From: Pteria penguin
Taxonomy: Eukaryota; Mollusca; Bivalvia; Pterioida; Pteriidae
NCBI GenBank assembly: GCA_035048485.1
Contig: CM068589.1
Span: 5,318,229 to 5,382,228, forward strand
DNA length: 64,000 nucleotides
Direction of reading: 5' to 3'
In this document: positions 14,706-27,335 of the stretch, piece by piece
Layout of the letters: each line of letters opens with the position of its first letter
Position numbering within the stretch: the first letter of the stretch is position 1
Notes under the pieces: model-generated
The model's input: only the letters and a program-made list of their open reading frames with translations
Told to the model about the DNA's origin: nothing
Databases searched by the model: none
Made by a program: the position numbers and the translations under genes

Positions 14706-16387
14706 TGGAAATTCTATTATCATCATGTTTTATGTGCATGTCCTTAGTGATTTTTGTCATACAGCTTTGTCAGATGTCTTCAGTTTTCCCTTCAGTATTG
14801 TTATGTTAAAGAATAAAGTTGTCCCTTCGATAAAATCAACTGTACATATACTAAATCAGATGATAGAACAAAAAACTACAGGAAGCACACAACATTGCGT
14901 AGTAATCAACAAAATTCAGACAAATTAATAGGACTATACAAATCAGCGAATGAACAAGTAGATGTACCTGTTTATAAGGTACATAACTTTAACTTAAGAT
15001 GAGGTTTAAATCTTCTTATAATTATGCTGTTATTAGGTCAGTCTGGAAGTTACTTACTCTACAAACATTCTGGTACACCTTTTCTTGTAGTTATTTATAA
15101 TTATGTCATAGCTTTGTTCATTGCTTTAAGTGTCTCAACACTTCAACTTTTGTAGCCAGCAGTAGGAGGGAAATTTCGAATGTGTGAACACCAGAAAGAA
15201 TGCTGTATAATTGCACTTTATCTGCAGGAGAAAGTGACGCCAAGTAATAAATCAACATTAATAGCCATCACGTGTCAATTTTCCCACGAGATAGTTATAA
15301 ACTTTTACATATAGGTATGCTAACCTCTAAAGTAGAATGAAACCAGTTCACAGGGGAGGAACTTATGATATGAATTTATGCTAAACAAATACATGTATCG
15401 ACACTTGTGGATTCAAGGTCGAAATGTCTTCTGGCGCTGAAGCAGTTTCCCGACTTTTTTTTTGGGGGGGGGGGGGTGTTAATAATTGGCAAAAACCATG
15501 ATTGACTATCAAGATAATTAAGAATGTAAAAAATAAAAAAAAGTATTGGTGGTTTGGCCACACAAGCCCTTATGCCACACGAGGATTCAATACCAATATT
15601 CTTTCTTCTCTGTGGCAGTTTCCGGTCTTGACTGTTTATGCAGTATTGAGGATCAGTACTGGATGTTAATCTCGTCGTTCAAAAGACATACTAGTACATT
15701 AATAAGGGGTAAATAGTAAATCAATAGTCACAGGAATTTCAATAAATGTTACAGACTAGCCATATAATAGGTTTCCTTTATGATGAGTTGACGTCACTTC
15801 CCCAACACAATACAGAAACAGAAAGTAAGGTCGAAATTATATTTATTTTTTCAAAATGGAGATAAACTTTTGCATGAGGATATGAATATGAACAGTTTCG
15901 ATGATATGGTGATTAATAGGCAAACATAGTTGTTGGAAGTGTCTCAAATAATGAGACAACCGGAAACTGCTTTAGTCTGGAAACTGCTGTGGCACCAGTA
16001 AATGTTTCGAGTTCGAAAGATGTTATAATCTCTGAATGACAACCATTATATGGATCACATGACTAAATTCTATATTTAACTTACTCCTTTTGGAATTCAT
16101 TTCCATGATCTAATTCAATTCAATGATCTAAGACGATCTGTTGTTTCTAGCAATGGGTTTAGTGCAGTATAGGAATTTTGTAAAATAGGGGCAAATATTC
16201 ATTTTCAAATTTCTTTAAGAATAACAATAATAATTCGCTATTCAAGCCTACATATGAATTTATTTGACTTCAATTAAATATAATTCGATGAACTATTAGA
16301 ATTAGATTTAATTGTCATAAAAGAAAAGCTAATGCTTTTTCTCTGGAGTATTAAAATATCCATTTCATTTATGAAATTCGGCCACGA
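14706..16387. other. Non-coding stretch
   Basis: No exon recognised. A T-run followed by a run of 12 or more G lies at about 15454-15476 and could fold as a G-quadruplex. Frames across it on the minus strand (15376-15563) are Pro/Lys artefacts of that tract. Confidence 0.5.
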
Positions 16388-16431
16388 GCATCACTGAAGA
16401 GACAAAAGTTGTCGAAATGCGCATCTGGTGC
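16388..16431 (+). ncRNA. Hammerhead ribozyme motif
   Basis: A 44-nt sequence fits the hammerhead fold at every conserved position. Stem I is GCATCA (16388-16393) with TGGTGC (16426-16431), including one G-U pair. The core CTGAAGA is at 16394-16400. Stem II is GACAA/TTGTC with loop AAG (16401-16413). GAAA is at 16414-16417. A short stem III (A-U, U-A) closes a GCGC loop, and C at 16425 is the expected cleavage position. Known context: small hammerheads with a very short stem III occur in Penelope-like retroelements and retrozymes of animals, including molluscs. Pairing is seen; activity is inference. Confidence 0.75.
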
Positions 16432-16611
16432 ACAATATTATAATGTATATATGTTCTATATCTATTATAACCACTAGGCAGGTGTCACTGCTGATGGACT
16501 GATAGTTCCCGAGGGCATTATAAGTCTAGTTTTCAGTGCTTTTTAGCTTTTTAGTTTTTTAATGAACACCTATTCGCTAAAGGATGACCATAAAGTAAAA
16601 TACGAAAGTTG

Positions 16612-16890
16612 GAGGTGTCACAGGACTATGGCACAAACATTAATGTACCACAGTGGACATTCACGGACCTCTGAGTTTCAGAGTTGAGACCAGGTGCCCG
16701 GGAGAATGAGCGTCCCCTGTTTGGCTAGCCACACCCGCCATGAATGCCCTTAAATACAGACGAAACAATACATCTCAGTACTGAATATACACATGAATGT
16801 GAACAAACACTGTGTAGAAAATGCCCAATCACACAACATCAGGAAAAAGGGTATAATAACACTTGATTCAAACCCTCTGCGGGAAACTTT
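16612..16890 (+). repeat. Dispersed repeat A, copy 2
   Basis: The longest common segment with the copy at 27052-27335: it extends past the GCTAGCCACACCCGCCATGA core to the TCAAACCCTC tail at about 16870. Same strand as the other two copies. Confidence 0.85.
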
Positions 16891-17084
16891 AACACTAAGC
16901 CCCAGGTATTCGTACATTTCCACATCGTTAACAAAATCATAACTTTTTACCTATCATGACATGGGTTATAATTTACACCTTACTACTTAAGAGACTAAGA
17001 ATAACAATTCTTTAAAAGAGGAAACAGAAGACATCGGACAAAGCTGTATGACACACATAACATGATAATAATAGAATATAAACA

Positions 17085-17180
17085 GAACGACATTACAAAA
17101 ATATTCGATTGTGATGCGGTTACGATTCCGACTTAGGACGGTCAGTTGAAGAAACAAACGTCACTCAGTTGGTGTGAATA
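17085..17180 (+). mobile_element. Degraded retroelement-like ORF fragment (copy 3)
   Basis: Matches copies at 8810 and 14430 through GGTTACGATTCCGACTTAGG and GACGGTCAGTTGAAG, then loses similarity. No open frame of note. Confidence 0.5.
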
Positions 17181-17627
17181 TCATTTACAGAAGTAGATGT
17201 AACTATAGATAAATATCCAGGATGTAGGACATGTTCTGTGATAAATGATTTTTGTCGTCACATAGGACACCTTGCATAGAACAAACAAGAGACGCTCACT
17301 TTTCCTTGGTAACATATCACTCCTTTGATGTGAAGGACGGTATGGATGTCCACTATAACGTACTGTTTTGAAACAATAATCCATATTACATTACAATATA
17401 AAAAAAAAACATTTGTGTATATCGATAGGTTGAATAGTTGAAACAAATAAAATCTTTTTAGGAAAACTTAATCCGCATTTTTCTCGTGCATACACAGAAA
17501 AGTTTATAACATGTGTTAATATGTCATTCAATGGAAGCAGGCGTTTGGTTTTGATCTTTTTTATTTTCATTTTCAACCCTATTATCTTTTTATTCTCGCG
17601 TGTGATAACTTATCCAGAGAGAGAGAC

Positions 17628-17668
<41 letters not shown>

Positions 17669-20174
17669 TCAGAAAGAAAAAAATTATAATTTTATATTAT
17701 TATAATGAAGTACAACTAATTTCCACGTCATAATGTCATACTGTCGATTTGAGTTATATACAGATATAGATTGTTTCTTCTAGACATTAACACCATTTTA
17801 TTCTGGAGAACTCAGCATTAAACCGAGGTGACTAGCTGGAATTCAACCCTCCAGACGATTGTTGAAAATTTGATTGTTAGAACATGAGCCCTCCCTGTTG
17901 TGGGTTATCCGTAGAAACAGTGGACATGTTGAGGCAATGCACATAAACAATACCGTCACTATATAAGATGAATAAAATATTCTATGGGCGTTGGGGAAAA
18001 ACGTGAATAAAGATAATTCTTAATGTCCATATTTATTTCATAAAAAGTTAAAATCAAGCTTATGAAATAAAAATTCTCTATAATAAATAGTTCTACGTAC
18101 CTACGAAAACAACTAGGGTAAGTATGAAGGGCATCTCCGCAATATATACTAGATCGGGTTCTACAGGTACACACAGATATATACAAACAGTATAATATTG
18201 GATTGACCTCTCATAGACCTAGTAACTCGTCTATATAGTTTCTATCTCTTCCATGGTAGATTTATAAATGATAACGCTGGTCACGTGATACTAACGTAAA
18301 CACAGTAAATAAAGTGAAGAAGGTAGATTTTAATAGACTATAGTTTGTGATGCAATATATAACGGGCCATTCACCATTAGCTTTGTATGAGACGGCCAGG
18401 TTTGAATAAGATGATAAAGTATGACCAGAGAAAGGCATGTACCGAATGGTCTTATAGTAGCTTATATTTCTATGTGTACGTGTAGGTCAGAGCATTGTTG
18501 ATAAACATGTTGATTATTGACTAAGTGATTTTTGGACAGATTAAAGATATGATTGGAAAGTGGTGCATACTGCATTAAAACTTATATTACATAACACGAA
18601 TTATTTTCCTTTATATTTTAATTCAATAAATCATTAAAAACACGTTTTGAGTTTTTTTTATTTTTCTTTTTTTTTTTCATAGAGAGAATTTCTTTCCTTT
18701 TTTTCCTTTTGGATCCTTTGAAAATACACGTAGTTTCATTTACTTGAATCTTTTATGAAATCATACTTAACATAACAGACAATACTTCATCAAACCAAAT
18801 GTAAACACAATACATCTGAATACGTATAACTATCAATTAAAGAGTCGTCAGTATGAAAATTAAACATGACAAAATACACCAACGCTATATTAACCCACAA
18901 AAGATATCAAAGGTCATCGTGAAATACATGAAGGTCAATCCTATATTCTTTCATTACTATAAAGTAGTCAGTAGTAATATACAAACATAGGTAAACAGAG
19001 GTTTTACACATAAATACCATAGTAAAGGATGCGTTGTAGAATATCGTTATAATTAGCTATACCACCCACAAATTCGCATTCTTTATGTTAATCGGTAATG
19101 ACATGTAAACTCTAAGCTGACAAGATGTCAACAACACTGATGCAAAGATCAAATATAAGGAATGGTATCACACTTCAAAACTTCACATCTTAAATAAAGT
19201 TTATTGGAGAACAAATACAAATTGAGGATTAGCGAATAAATTGACGCAGATCGTGACGTCAGTAAAAATCCATGACACATTTTGACTGGCCCGACATTCA
19301 GTGGTATGTTAATAATCGGCGCCAAATTTAAAAACAATGCTATGGAGTAAGTCAACAACACCTGTATCTGTGAAGATACAAACATATTTATCAAAATCTG
19401 TAAGTCCTACTGAGTTCCTTCACGTTTCATTTTTGATGAATATTGGAACGTATATATTTGTGTACACCAGAGGCGCATTTCGACATCTTCATTGATGTTC
19501 ATTGCCGAATGATTGGAATGTAATATAATTACATGTTCTAGGTTCTTTTAGCGGAGCCCATCGGTCTGATATTTCTAAGTCAATAATATCTTTAATAATA
19601 TGATTGATCAGCCAATCCATCTAACAATATTTGAAGAAGTAGACCTTGTCTCAAGAATGGCTGATGTCATTAAGGAACCTCAAGGTGCCTATAATGATAA
19701 GTTTTGTCAACATAATTTTTGAAGTTGCGTTCAAGACAAATTCGATAATTCAGACAAAGTAACTAATGCATATTAAAAGTAATTTGTGTGTCATTTTGTA
19801 TTTTTGTTTTTATGAAAAATGGTCTTATTACCTGAAAAGGAAAGATGTTATGTATCTGGTATCTAGAAGTGCCAATTTCAAGTCATTTAAATGCAAATAT
19901 TCTATCGTACTGTATCTGTGAGGGGGAAGCACTTTTAAATGTAGAGAAGGACACAAAAGAAAAAATCACTTTCACTCAAGATTTCAAAAATATTTAAAGA
20001 ATCAGATGATTTCATATCTAATGATTGAAATTAATTTAATTTCTTTTTATACTACACCCTTGAATTTTATCACTATGGTAGAGAGCAGTGTTCATCTTAA
20101 TGATGACGTGTCTTTGAATTTCTGGTATGCATCTTTGAGATATGTTTTAAGATGGGTCTTGGTAATAACATACA
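17181..20174. other. Non-coding stretch
   Basis: No exon recognised. A (GA)n run lies at about 17620-17670. At 19461-19500 the minus strand carries a degenerate hammerhead-like sequence (listed separately). Short hydrophobic minus-strand frames such as 19149-19394 have no supporting splice or family evidence. Confidence 0.5.
19461..19500 (-). ncRNA. Degenerate hammerhead-like remnant
   Basis: On the minus strand ACATCA, then ATGAAGA, then GTCGAAATGCGC, then CTCTGGTGT parallels the ribozyme at 16388. The stem I strands still pair (ACATCA with TGGTGT), but C3 of the core is A, the 5' arm and loop of stem II are deleted, and stem III is mismatched. Probably inactive. Confidence 0.5.
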
Positions 20175-20421
20175 GGGGCCAGTTGTTCGAAACTTAAACC
20201 ATTGGTTAATCTAACCACTGGTTAAAGTTTGAGAGATAATTAATTTGATTTACAAGATTTCTGTTTAGATTTCTACATGACATTACAATGCTGGTTTCAA
20301 ACGCTATCAATCAGTGTATACAGAATATGACTATAAGTACTCATATTTCGAGGATATAGTCAGATGAAATTTAACCACTGGTTAACTTAACCAATGGCTA
20401 AAGTTTTGAACAACTGGCCCC
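20175..20421. mobile_element. MITE-like element with ~50-bp terminal inverted repeats
   Basis: Begins GGGGCCAGTTGTTC and ends with the inverse GAACAACTGGCCCC. The inner TIR contains TTAACCA/TGGTTAA motifs on both sides. The element is 247 bp with no coding capacity. I could not define an unambiguous target duplication (flanks TACA and AGAA). It is a non-autonomous DNA transposon by structure; superfamily not assigned. Confidence 0.75.
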
Positions 20422-20563
20422 AGAAGTTTAGATAGTCAATTTTATGCATCATTGAACTTAAAGTTGTATCCTTGTTTATAACATTCCTATTGAATACGAA
20501 GAATATATTCAGTACAAACCGTCAATAGCTGATACACTCAGTCATGTCTGATATATGGCTTGC

Positions 20564-20823
<260 letters not shown>

Positions 20824-22486
20824 TCATTACTCATCAGATGCTTGAAAAACGATTCAGCGAGATACCAGAACGATAGAGCAGATGCTCGTGAAGCGCTCCA
20901 GCAAGAAACCAGAAGGGGAGACCTGATCTCCAGGAAGCACTCTTGCGTGATCGCTACAGCAGCCTGAAGTAAACAGACCACAAAAATCTTCAAACGATAA
21001 ATATCTAGAATGATATTACAGAAATGAAGTCTCACAACCCCAAAATTCTTTATCAATGATGTAACATAACGACATTGTCATCAGATTACCAAACATAAGA
21101 AAATGTTGATTTGTACACGTTCAATCCGTTCATACCTGGACTCAAATCAAGAATTAAAAGAAGTGCCGGATATATTTATATCTCATAGTGCACTGCATAT
21201 TTATATAATTTGTAACAGATTTAGAAAAGCACACAGTTAATTATCTATAAGATCGCGATAGTCTCATATAGCGATTCAAATGTAAATTTTACGACATATC
21301 CTATGAATACTATCAATACGTACATCTAAATGCTGTACAATATTAAGATATATCAAATTCCGTGGATCAGCTTTTAGTATTATCAGGTGCCTGCATAAAA
21401 TGGTATAATAGGTCAGTCAGTTACTTTCACCTATATATGATCGGTTCACACCTAAATATAATCGGTTCATTCCTAAATATGATCGGTTTACACCATTATT
21501 GAATATGCTATATTTATATTTACCTGGTGATCACCCCAGGCTTGTCACGTGGCATAAAGATGACGATTCTCCTGTTTCTGATTTTGCAAATTTTAATGTA
21601 TTCAGGTACAACAACCAGACCAAACACTTTACGCAGATTACAGATTTTTTTTAATATTATTACCATCGATAGAGATGATGAACGTGAAGGAAATGATGGC
21701 TATGTCTCTGTTGATTTCAGGTAGGTGATGTTCATTTTAGAACGAAATGAAATGCATACCACATTCTTGTGTAGTATTATAGTCATATAAAATAAATATA
21801 CATAATCAAATACAACTGATTCAGCCGAATAACCGATGCTTGTTTTCAGATATAAAGTAACAGAAGAAACATAACGCATGTTTAGTAGTTAGCCTTTGCA
21901 TTTTGAAATGTAAAGATTGTAGCCACTTGTCAACATTCAAGCGAATGAGAAAAAGAAATCAAATATTTGGTAGAGTAATGTGATTTTAGAGTGTAACTAA
22001 TTTCAATGAACTTTGCATTGATATTTCATCTCTATAGTATATACTGCGAAGGGTTTGACAAATATAAATCTGTTTGACATGCATTTATCATAACTCTAGA
22101 AGGACAGATGTGGTAAGACAAGTACAGTGTGTCCCTGATATAGGACAAAGGTACTTATGTTTCGTGAACTCTGAACCTAGCTTTAATTCCTGTGTATATG
22201 AAATCGTTTCAAAATATATAATATTAAGTCTCGAATACAATGACATTGATTGAAATCGTTACTAAGTCTTACTTTGAGAGGTCCCCTTCTCTACATCATT
22301 CAATCATGATACTGTAATATATTTATAGACTTATATGTACTAAATATACAGTAGGTATCAACAATGTACTCTTGAGACAGAACAAAATTCGCATCGTTGC
22401 TAGAATTTAGTATTATTTCAAACTTCAGTCTGGTTTTGTCTCCCACTAGGAAATTCGCTTTGTTCCTATCATCCACTTTGGTCATC
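20824..22486. other. Largely non-coding stretch with one candidate exon
   Basis: Apart from the candidate signal exon at 21560 I see no coding sequence. Three near-copies of ATATGATCGGTTCA-like text occur at about 21435-21490. Confidence 0.45.
21560..21605 (+). CDS. Candidate signal-peptide exon, possibly of the third Kazal gene
   Basis: ATG at 21560 opens MTILLFLILQILMYS and then one base and a donor (TTCAG|GTACAA): 15 codons plus 1, a phase-1 end. The next compatible Kazal exon on this strand is at 30745, which needs one base and would continue as Ala-VLLIHPPTEC. The intron would be about 9.1 kb across the 49-, 48-, 12- and 32-bp arrays. Alternatively the frame reads on to 21720 (ending TTTCAG|GTAGGT) as an exon of an unrelated secreted peptide. 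Signal-like character and phase are seen; the join is inference. Confidence 0.35.
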
Positions 22487-24890
22487 CAGTATAATAATCG
22501 TATCGTATCGCTGCTGTCATTGTCTTTATGATATCCAGTAGGATAATCGTATCGTATCGCTGCTGTCATTGTCTTTATGATATCCAGTAGGATAATCGTA
22601 TCGTATCGCTGCTGTCATTGTCTTTATGATATCCAGTAGGATATTCGTATCGTATCGCTGCTGTCATCCTCTTTATGATATCCAGTAGGATAATCGTATC
22701 GTATCGCTGCTGTCATTGTCTTTATGATATCCAGTAGGATAATCGTATCGTATCGCTGCTGTCATTGTCTTTATGATATCCAGTAGGATATTCGTATCGT
22801 ATCGCTGCTGTCATTGTCTTTATGATATCCAGTAGGATATTCGTATCGTATCGCTGCTGTCATTGTCTTTATGATATCCAGTAGGATAATCGTATCGTAT
22901 CGCTGCTGTCATTGTCTTTATGACATCCAGTAGGATATTCGTATCGTATCGCTGCTGTCATCCTCTTTATGATATCCAATAGGATATTCGTATCGTATCG
23001 CTGCTGTCATCCTCTTTATGATATCCAATAGGATATTCGTATCGTATCGCTGCTGTCATCCTCTTTATGATATCCAGTAGGATATTCGTATCGTATCGCT
23101 GCTGTCATTGTCTTTATGATATCCAGGTAGCTAGGATATTCGTATCGTATCGCTGCTGTCATCCTCTTTATGATATCCAGTAGGATAATCGTATCGTATC
23201 GCTGCTGTCATCCTCTTTATGATATCCAATAGGATATTCGTATCGTATCGCTGCTGTCATTGTCTTTATGACATCCAGTAGGATATTCGTATCGTATCGC
23301 TGCTGTCATCCTCTTTATGATATCCAATAGGATATTCGTATCGTATCGCTGCTGTCATTAACTTTATGATATCCAGTAGGATATTCGTATCGTATCGCTG
23401 CTGTCATCCTCTTTATGATATCCAGTAGGATAATCGTATCGTATCGCTGCTGTCATTGTCTTTATGACATCCAGTAGGATATTCGTATCGTATCGCTGCT
23501 GTCATCCTCTTTATGATATCCAATAGGATATTCGTATCGTATCGCTGCTGTCATTAACTTTATGATATCCAATAGGATAATCGTATCGTATCGCTGCTGT
23601 CATTGTCTTTATGATATCCAGTAGGATATTCGTCGCTGCTGTCATTGTCTTTATGATATCCAGTAGGATATTCCTATCGTATCGCTGCTGTCATTGTCTT
23701 TATGATATCCAGTAGGACATTGGTATCGTATCGCTGCTGTCATTAACTTTATGATATCCAGTAGGATATTCGTATCGTATCGCTGCTGTCATTGTCTTTA
23801 TGATATCCAGTAGGATATTCGCATCGTATCGCTGCTGTCATTGTCTTTATGATATCCAATAGGATATTCGTATCGTATCGCTGCTGTCATTGTCTTTATG
23901 ATATCCAATAGGATAATCGTATCGTATCGCTGCTGTCATTGTCTTTATGATATCCAGTAGAATATTCGCATCGTATCGCTGCTGTCATTAACTTTATGAT
24001 ATCCAGTAGGATATTCGTATCGTATCGCTGCTGTCATAGCCTTTATGATATCCAAGTAGGATATTCGTATCGTATCGCTGCTGTCATTGTCTTTATGATA
24101 TCCAGTAGGATATTCGTATCGTATCGCTGCTGTCATTGTCTTTATGATATCCAGTAGGATATTCGTATCGTATCGCTGCTGTCATAGCCTTTATGATATC
24201 CAGTAGGATGTTCGTATCGTATCGCTGCTGTCATTGTCTTTATGATATCCAGTAGGATATTCGTATCGTATCGCTGCTGTCATTAACTTTATGATATCCA
24301 GTAGGATAATCGTATCGTATCGCTGCTGTCATTGTCTTTATGATATCCAGTAGGATATTCGTATCGTATCGCTGCTGTCATTCTCTTTATGATATCCAGT
24401 AGGATAATCGTATCGTATCGCTGCTGTCATTTGCTTTATGATATCCAGTAGGATATTCGTATCGTATCGCTGCTGTCATTGTCTTTATGATATCAAGTAG
24501 GATAATCGTATCGTATCGCTGCTGTCATTAACTTTATGATATCCAGTAGGATATTCGTATCGTATCGCTGATGTCATTCTCTTTATGATATCCAGTGGGA
24601 TATTCGCATCGTATCGCTGCTGTCATCCTCTTTATGATATCCAGTAGGATATTCCTATCGTATCGCTGCTGTCATTGTCTTTATGATATCCAGTAGGGTA
24701 TTCGTATCGTATCGCTGCTGTCATTCTCTTTATGATATCCAGTAGGATATTCGTATCGTATCGTTGCTGTCATTGTCTTTCTGATATCCAGTAGGATATT
24801 CGTATCGTATCGTTGCTGTCATTCTCTTTATGATATCCAGTAGGATAATCGTATCGTATGGCTGCTGTAATTCGCTGTATGATACCCGGT
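22487..24890. repeat. 49-bp minisatellite array
   Basis: About 48 copies of a 49-bp unit (cores CGTATCGTATCGCTGCTGTC and TTTATGATATCC). Units differ mainly at two points: the tetranucleotide after GTCAT (TGTC, CCTC, TAAC or AGCC) and GGATATTC versus GGATAATC. The recurring order of variants suggests block duplication. Confidence 0.97.
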
Positions 24891-24989
24891 GGCATATTCT
24901 CGTTGCATCATTGCCTATATTCGCAGTATGACATATGGTAGGGTATTCGTATCGTATCGCTGCTGTCATCCCCGTATCGTATCGTATCG

Positions 24990-25215
24990 TTTTGGCGCTG
25001 TAATTCGCTATATGATAAGCATTACGATATCGCATCGTATTGACGCTGTAATTCGCTATATGATATCCATTACGATATCGTATCGTATTGATGCTGTAAT
25101 TCGCTATATGATAAGCATTACGATATCGTATCGTATTGACGCTGTAATTCGCTATATGATTAGCATTACGATATCGTATCGTATTGATGCTGTAATTCGC
25201 TATATGATAAGCAGT
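24990..25215. repeat. 48-bp minisatellite array
   Basis: About 4.5 copies of a 48-bp unit (core TCGTATTGACGCTGTAATTC). It shares CGTATCGTAT and GCTGT with the neighbouring 49-bp array and may be a diverged derivative. A transition zone lies at 24890-24990. Confidence 0.93.
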
Positions 25216-25267
25216 ATAACAAATCTGAACATGGACATACATGGGCGCAACAAAGAAGAGAAAAAGC

Positions 25268-25446
25268 TTGAAAACATATCACAAAACATATCACAAAACA
25301 TATCACAAAACATATCACAAAACATATCACAAAACATATCACAAAACATATCACAAAACATATCACAAAACATATCACAAAACATATCACAAAACATATC
25401 ACAAAACATATCACAAAACATATCACAAAACATATCACAAAATATT
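25268..25446. repeat. 12-bp tandem array (ACATATCACAAA)
   Basis: About 15 almost perfect copies of a 12-bp unit. All three frames on the plus strand stay open, giving long spurious peptides (for example ISQN repeats). The near-perfect identity suggests recent expansion. Confidence 0.97.
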
Positions 25447-27051
25447 TGATGCAATGTAGTTGTTGTCAATACAGTGGATAGGTGACAGAAATGGTAATAG
25501 TCAGTAGACCCTAGTCCATCTAAAAAGCAGTACAGTCAAAACAGATATCTAAAATATTTCGAGATGGCAATTAAATCTAGACAAATGAAGCCCATAATGA
25601 GAGAAACATGGCAAAGATAAGCAAACATGTACGGCAAGATAGATATAGAAAAAGTGTTTCGTATATATTTGATATATCAAGGTATATATATAAGAGAAAT
25701 TCGGGGAACATATCCATGTGAAATAATTTCTACCTCAATAAAGTCGTTAAAGATCTGAGATTAAAATTTTAAGAAAAACGAAGGCAGGAAAAAGGGAGGA
25801 TGAAGTAAATAGGTTTTCGTGTAATTGGGTTAAAAACAGTTATTTTCCCATCACAAAACGGCAAGCTCTAATCTGCATACAGCCACCTCTAAAACATAGC
25901 ATAATGTTGTAGGAGAGAAAATTTACTTTAAAAACTTTCATTGCATCTCTATAAAACAATAAAGACAAGGATTTAACTGTAAGTAGACACGGCAATAACG
26001 GGCCACCATAATGTGTAAAGGTTATCATATGGCAAGGGAGTATCGAGTATGGCGTCATCCAATAACAAAGCGTGGAATATGGTCCGTATTAAAGCTGGAT
26101 AATCATGTCACGTAGTGATGTGATTCGTGCTATATTACATTATGTAACAGCAGGTCAGTTTATTTTAATTCTTTATCAAGAACGTAAATCACTAGTTCTA
26201 ATCAAGGACAAAGTATTGCATTTTCTGGTACGCAGGATTACATACATAATTATAAAGTGTGGCACGTTCATATAAAGATAACCTTTGTTAGAATGGGAAG
26301 ACTATGTGTACATTTTTTTTTTTTTTTGTTAATATTTTCACCTGTTCAAATATATATTCAATAATTTTAATTTTTTGATATAAAATCTGAAGGTAATGTT
26401 TATGTCAATATTGATACTGTTTATTAATTCCTTCAGTCTGTGTGTTGGTATATTCCAGTCGAGGCTTGGCGATTTTCTTTATGTATGCATGTGCCAACGG
26501 CTATTTCAATATAACATAACAGCTGCTTCCAAATACACAATAACAAAATTTAAAGAAAATGAAACGACTAAATTTTTAAATAAGAATATAAGAATAGTGT
26601 ATCAAATAAAACGATAATAGTAATATATTAATAATTTCCATTTCGTCTGATAGAATAGCCAAAACCCAACTAAGAACAGAGCTATGCAGGGGGAGATACC
26701 CTTTAAGATGAGATAATCTGCAAACTTTTATCACATTAACTATAATGAACATATTTCATGTCAGAACTACAGTAAACTGCTTAGTGTCATGTGATTGTGA
26801 CTCTGAAAAGTTGAAAATAACTTTCGATGAAATGCAGTAATATCATCAAAACTCAAAAGTAAAGTGAAACACTGAAGTAAGTGGTGTAATCTCGGTGTAT
26901 TGACATATAAAACAGGCATGTTATTGCTGTAGTGTAAGTAACCCATTTAGTGTAAGTAACCCATTTATCTATAACTTACGGAAGAAAGCTGAGCGTAGTA
27001 TGTTTAGGTTTCGAATAGAGAGGAATACATGAGAATTTAGAATACGAAAGT
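25447..27051. other. Non-coding stretch, nothing recognised
   Basis: AT-rich. Short frames at 25840-26058 (minus) and 26396-26617 (plus) lack family motifs. No tandem repeats. Confidence 0.5.
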
Positions 27052-27335
27052 GACGAAAGTAACTGGTGTCACATGACTATGACACTAACAACAATGTACC
27101 ACACCCCTGAAATTCAGAGTTGAGACCAGATGCCAGAGAGGGGTGAGCGTTTCCTGTTTGGCTAGCCACACCCGCCATGAATGCCCTTAAATACAAACGA
27201 AACAAATATAATTCAGCACTGTATATATACATGAATGTGAACGAACAACGTGTAGAAAGTTCCACTGCCACACAACATTAGGATAAAGTATAATAACACT
27301 GAGGTCAAACCCTCCACGGGGAACTTTTTGCGAGC
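27052..27335 (+). repeat. Dispersed repeat A, copy 3
   Basis: Matches copy 2 from CTGGTGTCACATGACTATG to TCAAACCCTCC with a short deletion around 27100 (the GTGGACATTCAC segment is missing). Confidence 0.85.

Noticed and set aside
15454..15563. Minus-strand frames with hydrophobic start and Pro run, resembling a secreted peptide
   Set aside because: The Pro and Lys runs come from a homopolymer G/T tract, and the hydrophobic part is low-complexity AT-rich sequence without a usable donor.
22487..24890. Possible CRISPR-like array
   Set aside because: Units are contiguous with no unique spacers, and the genome is eukaryotic; it is a minisatellite.
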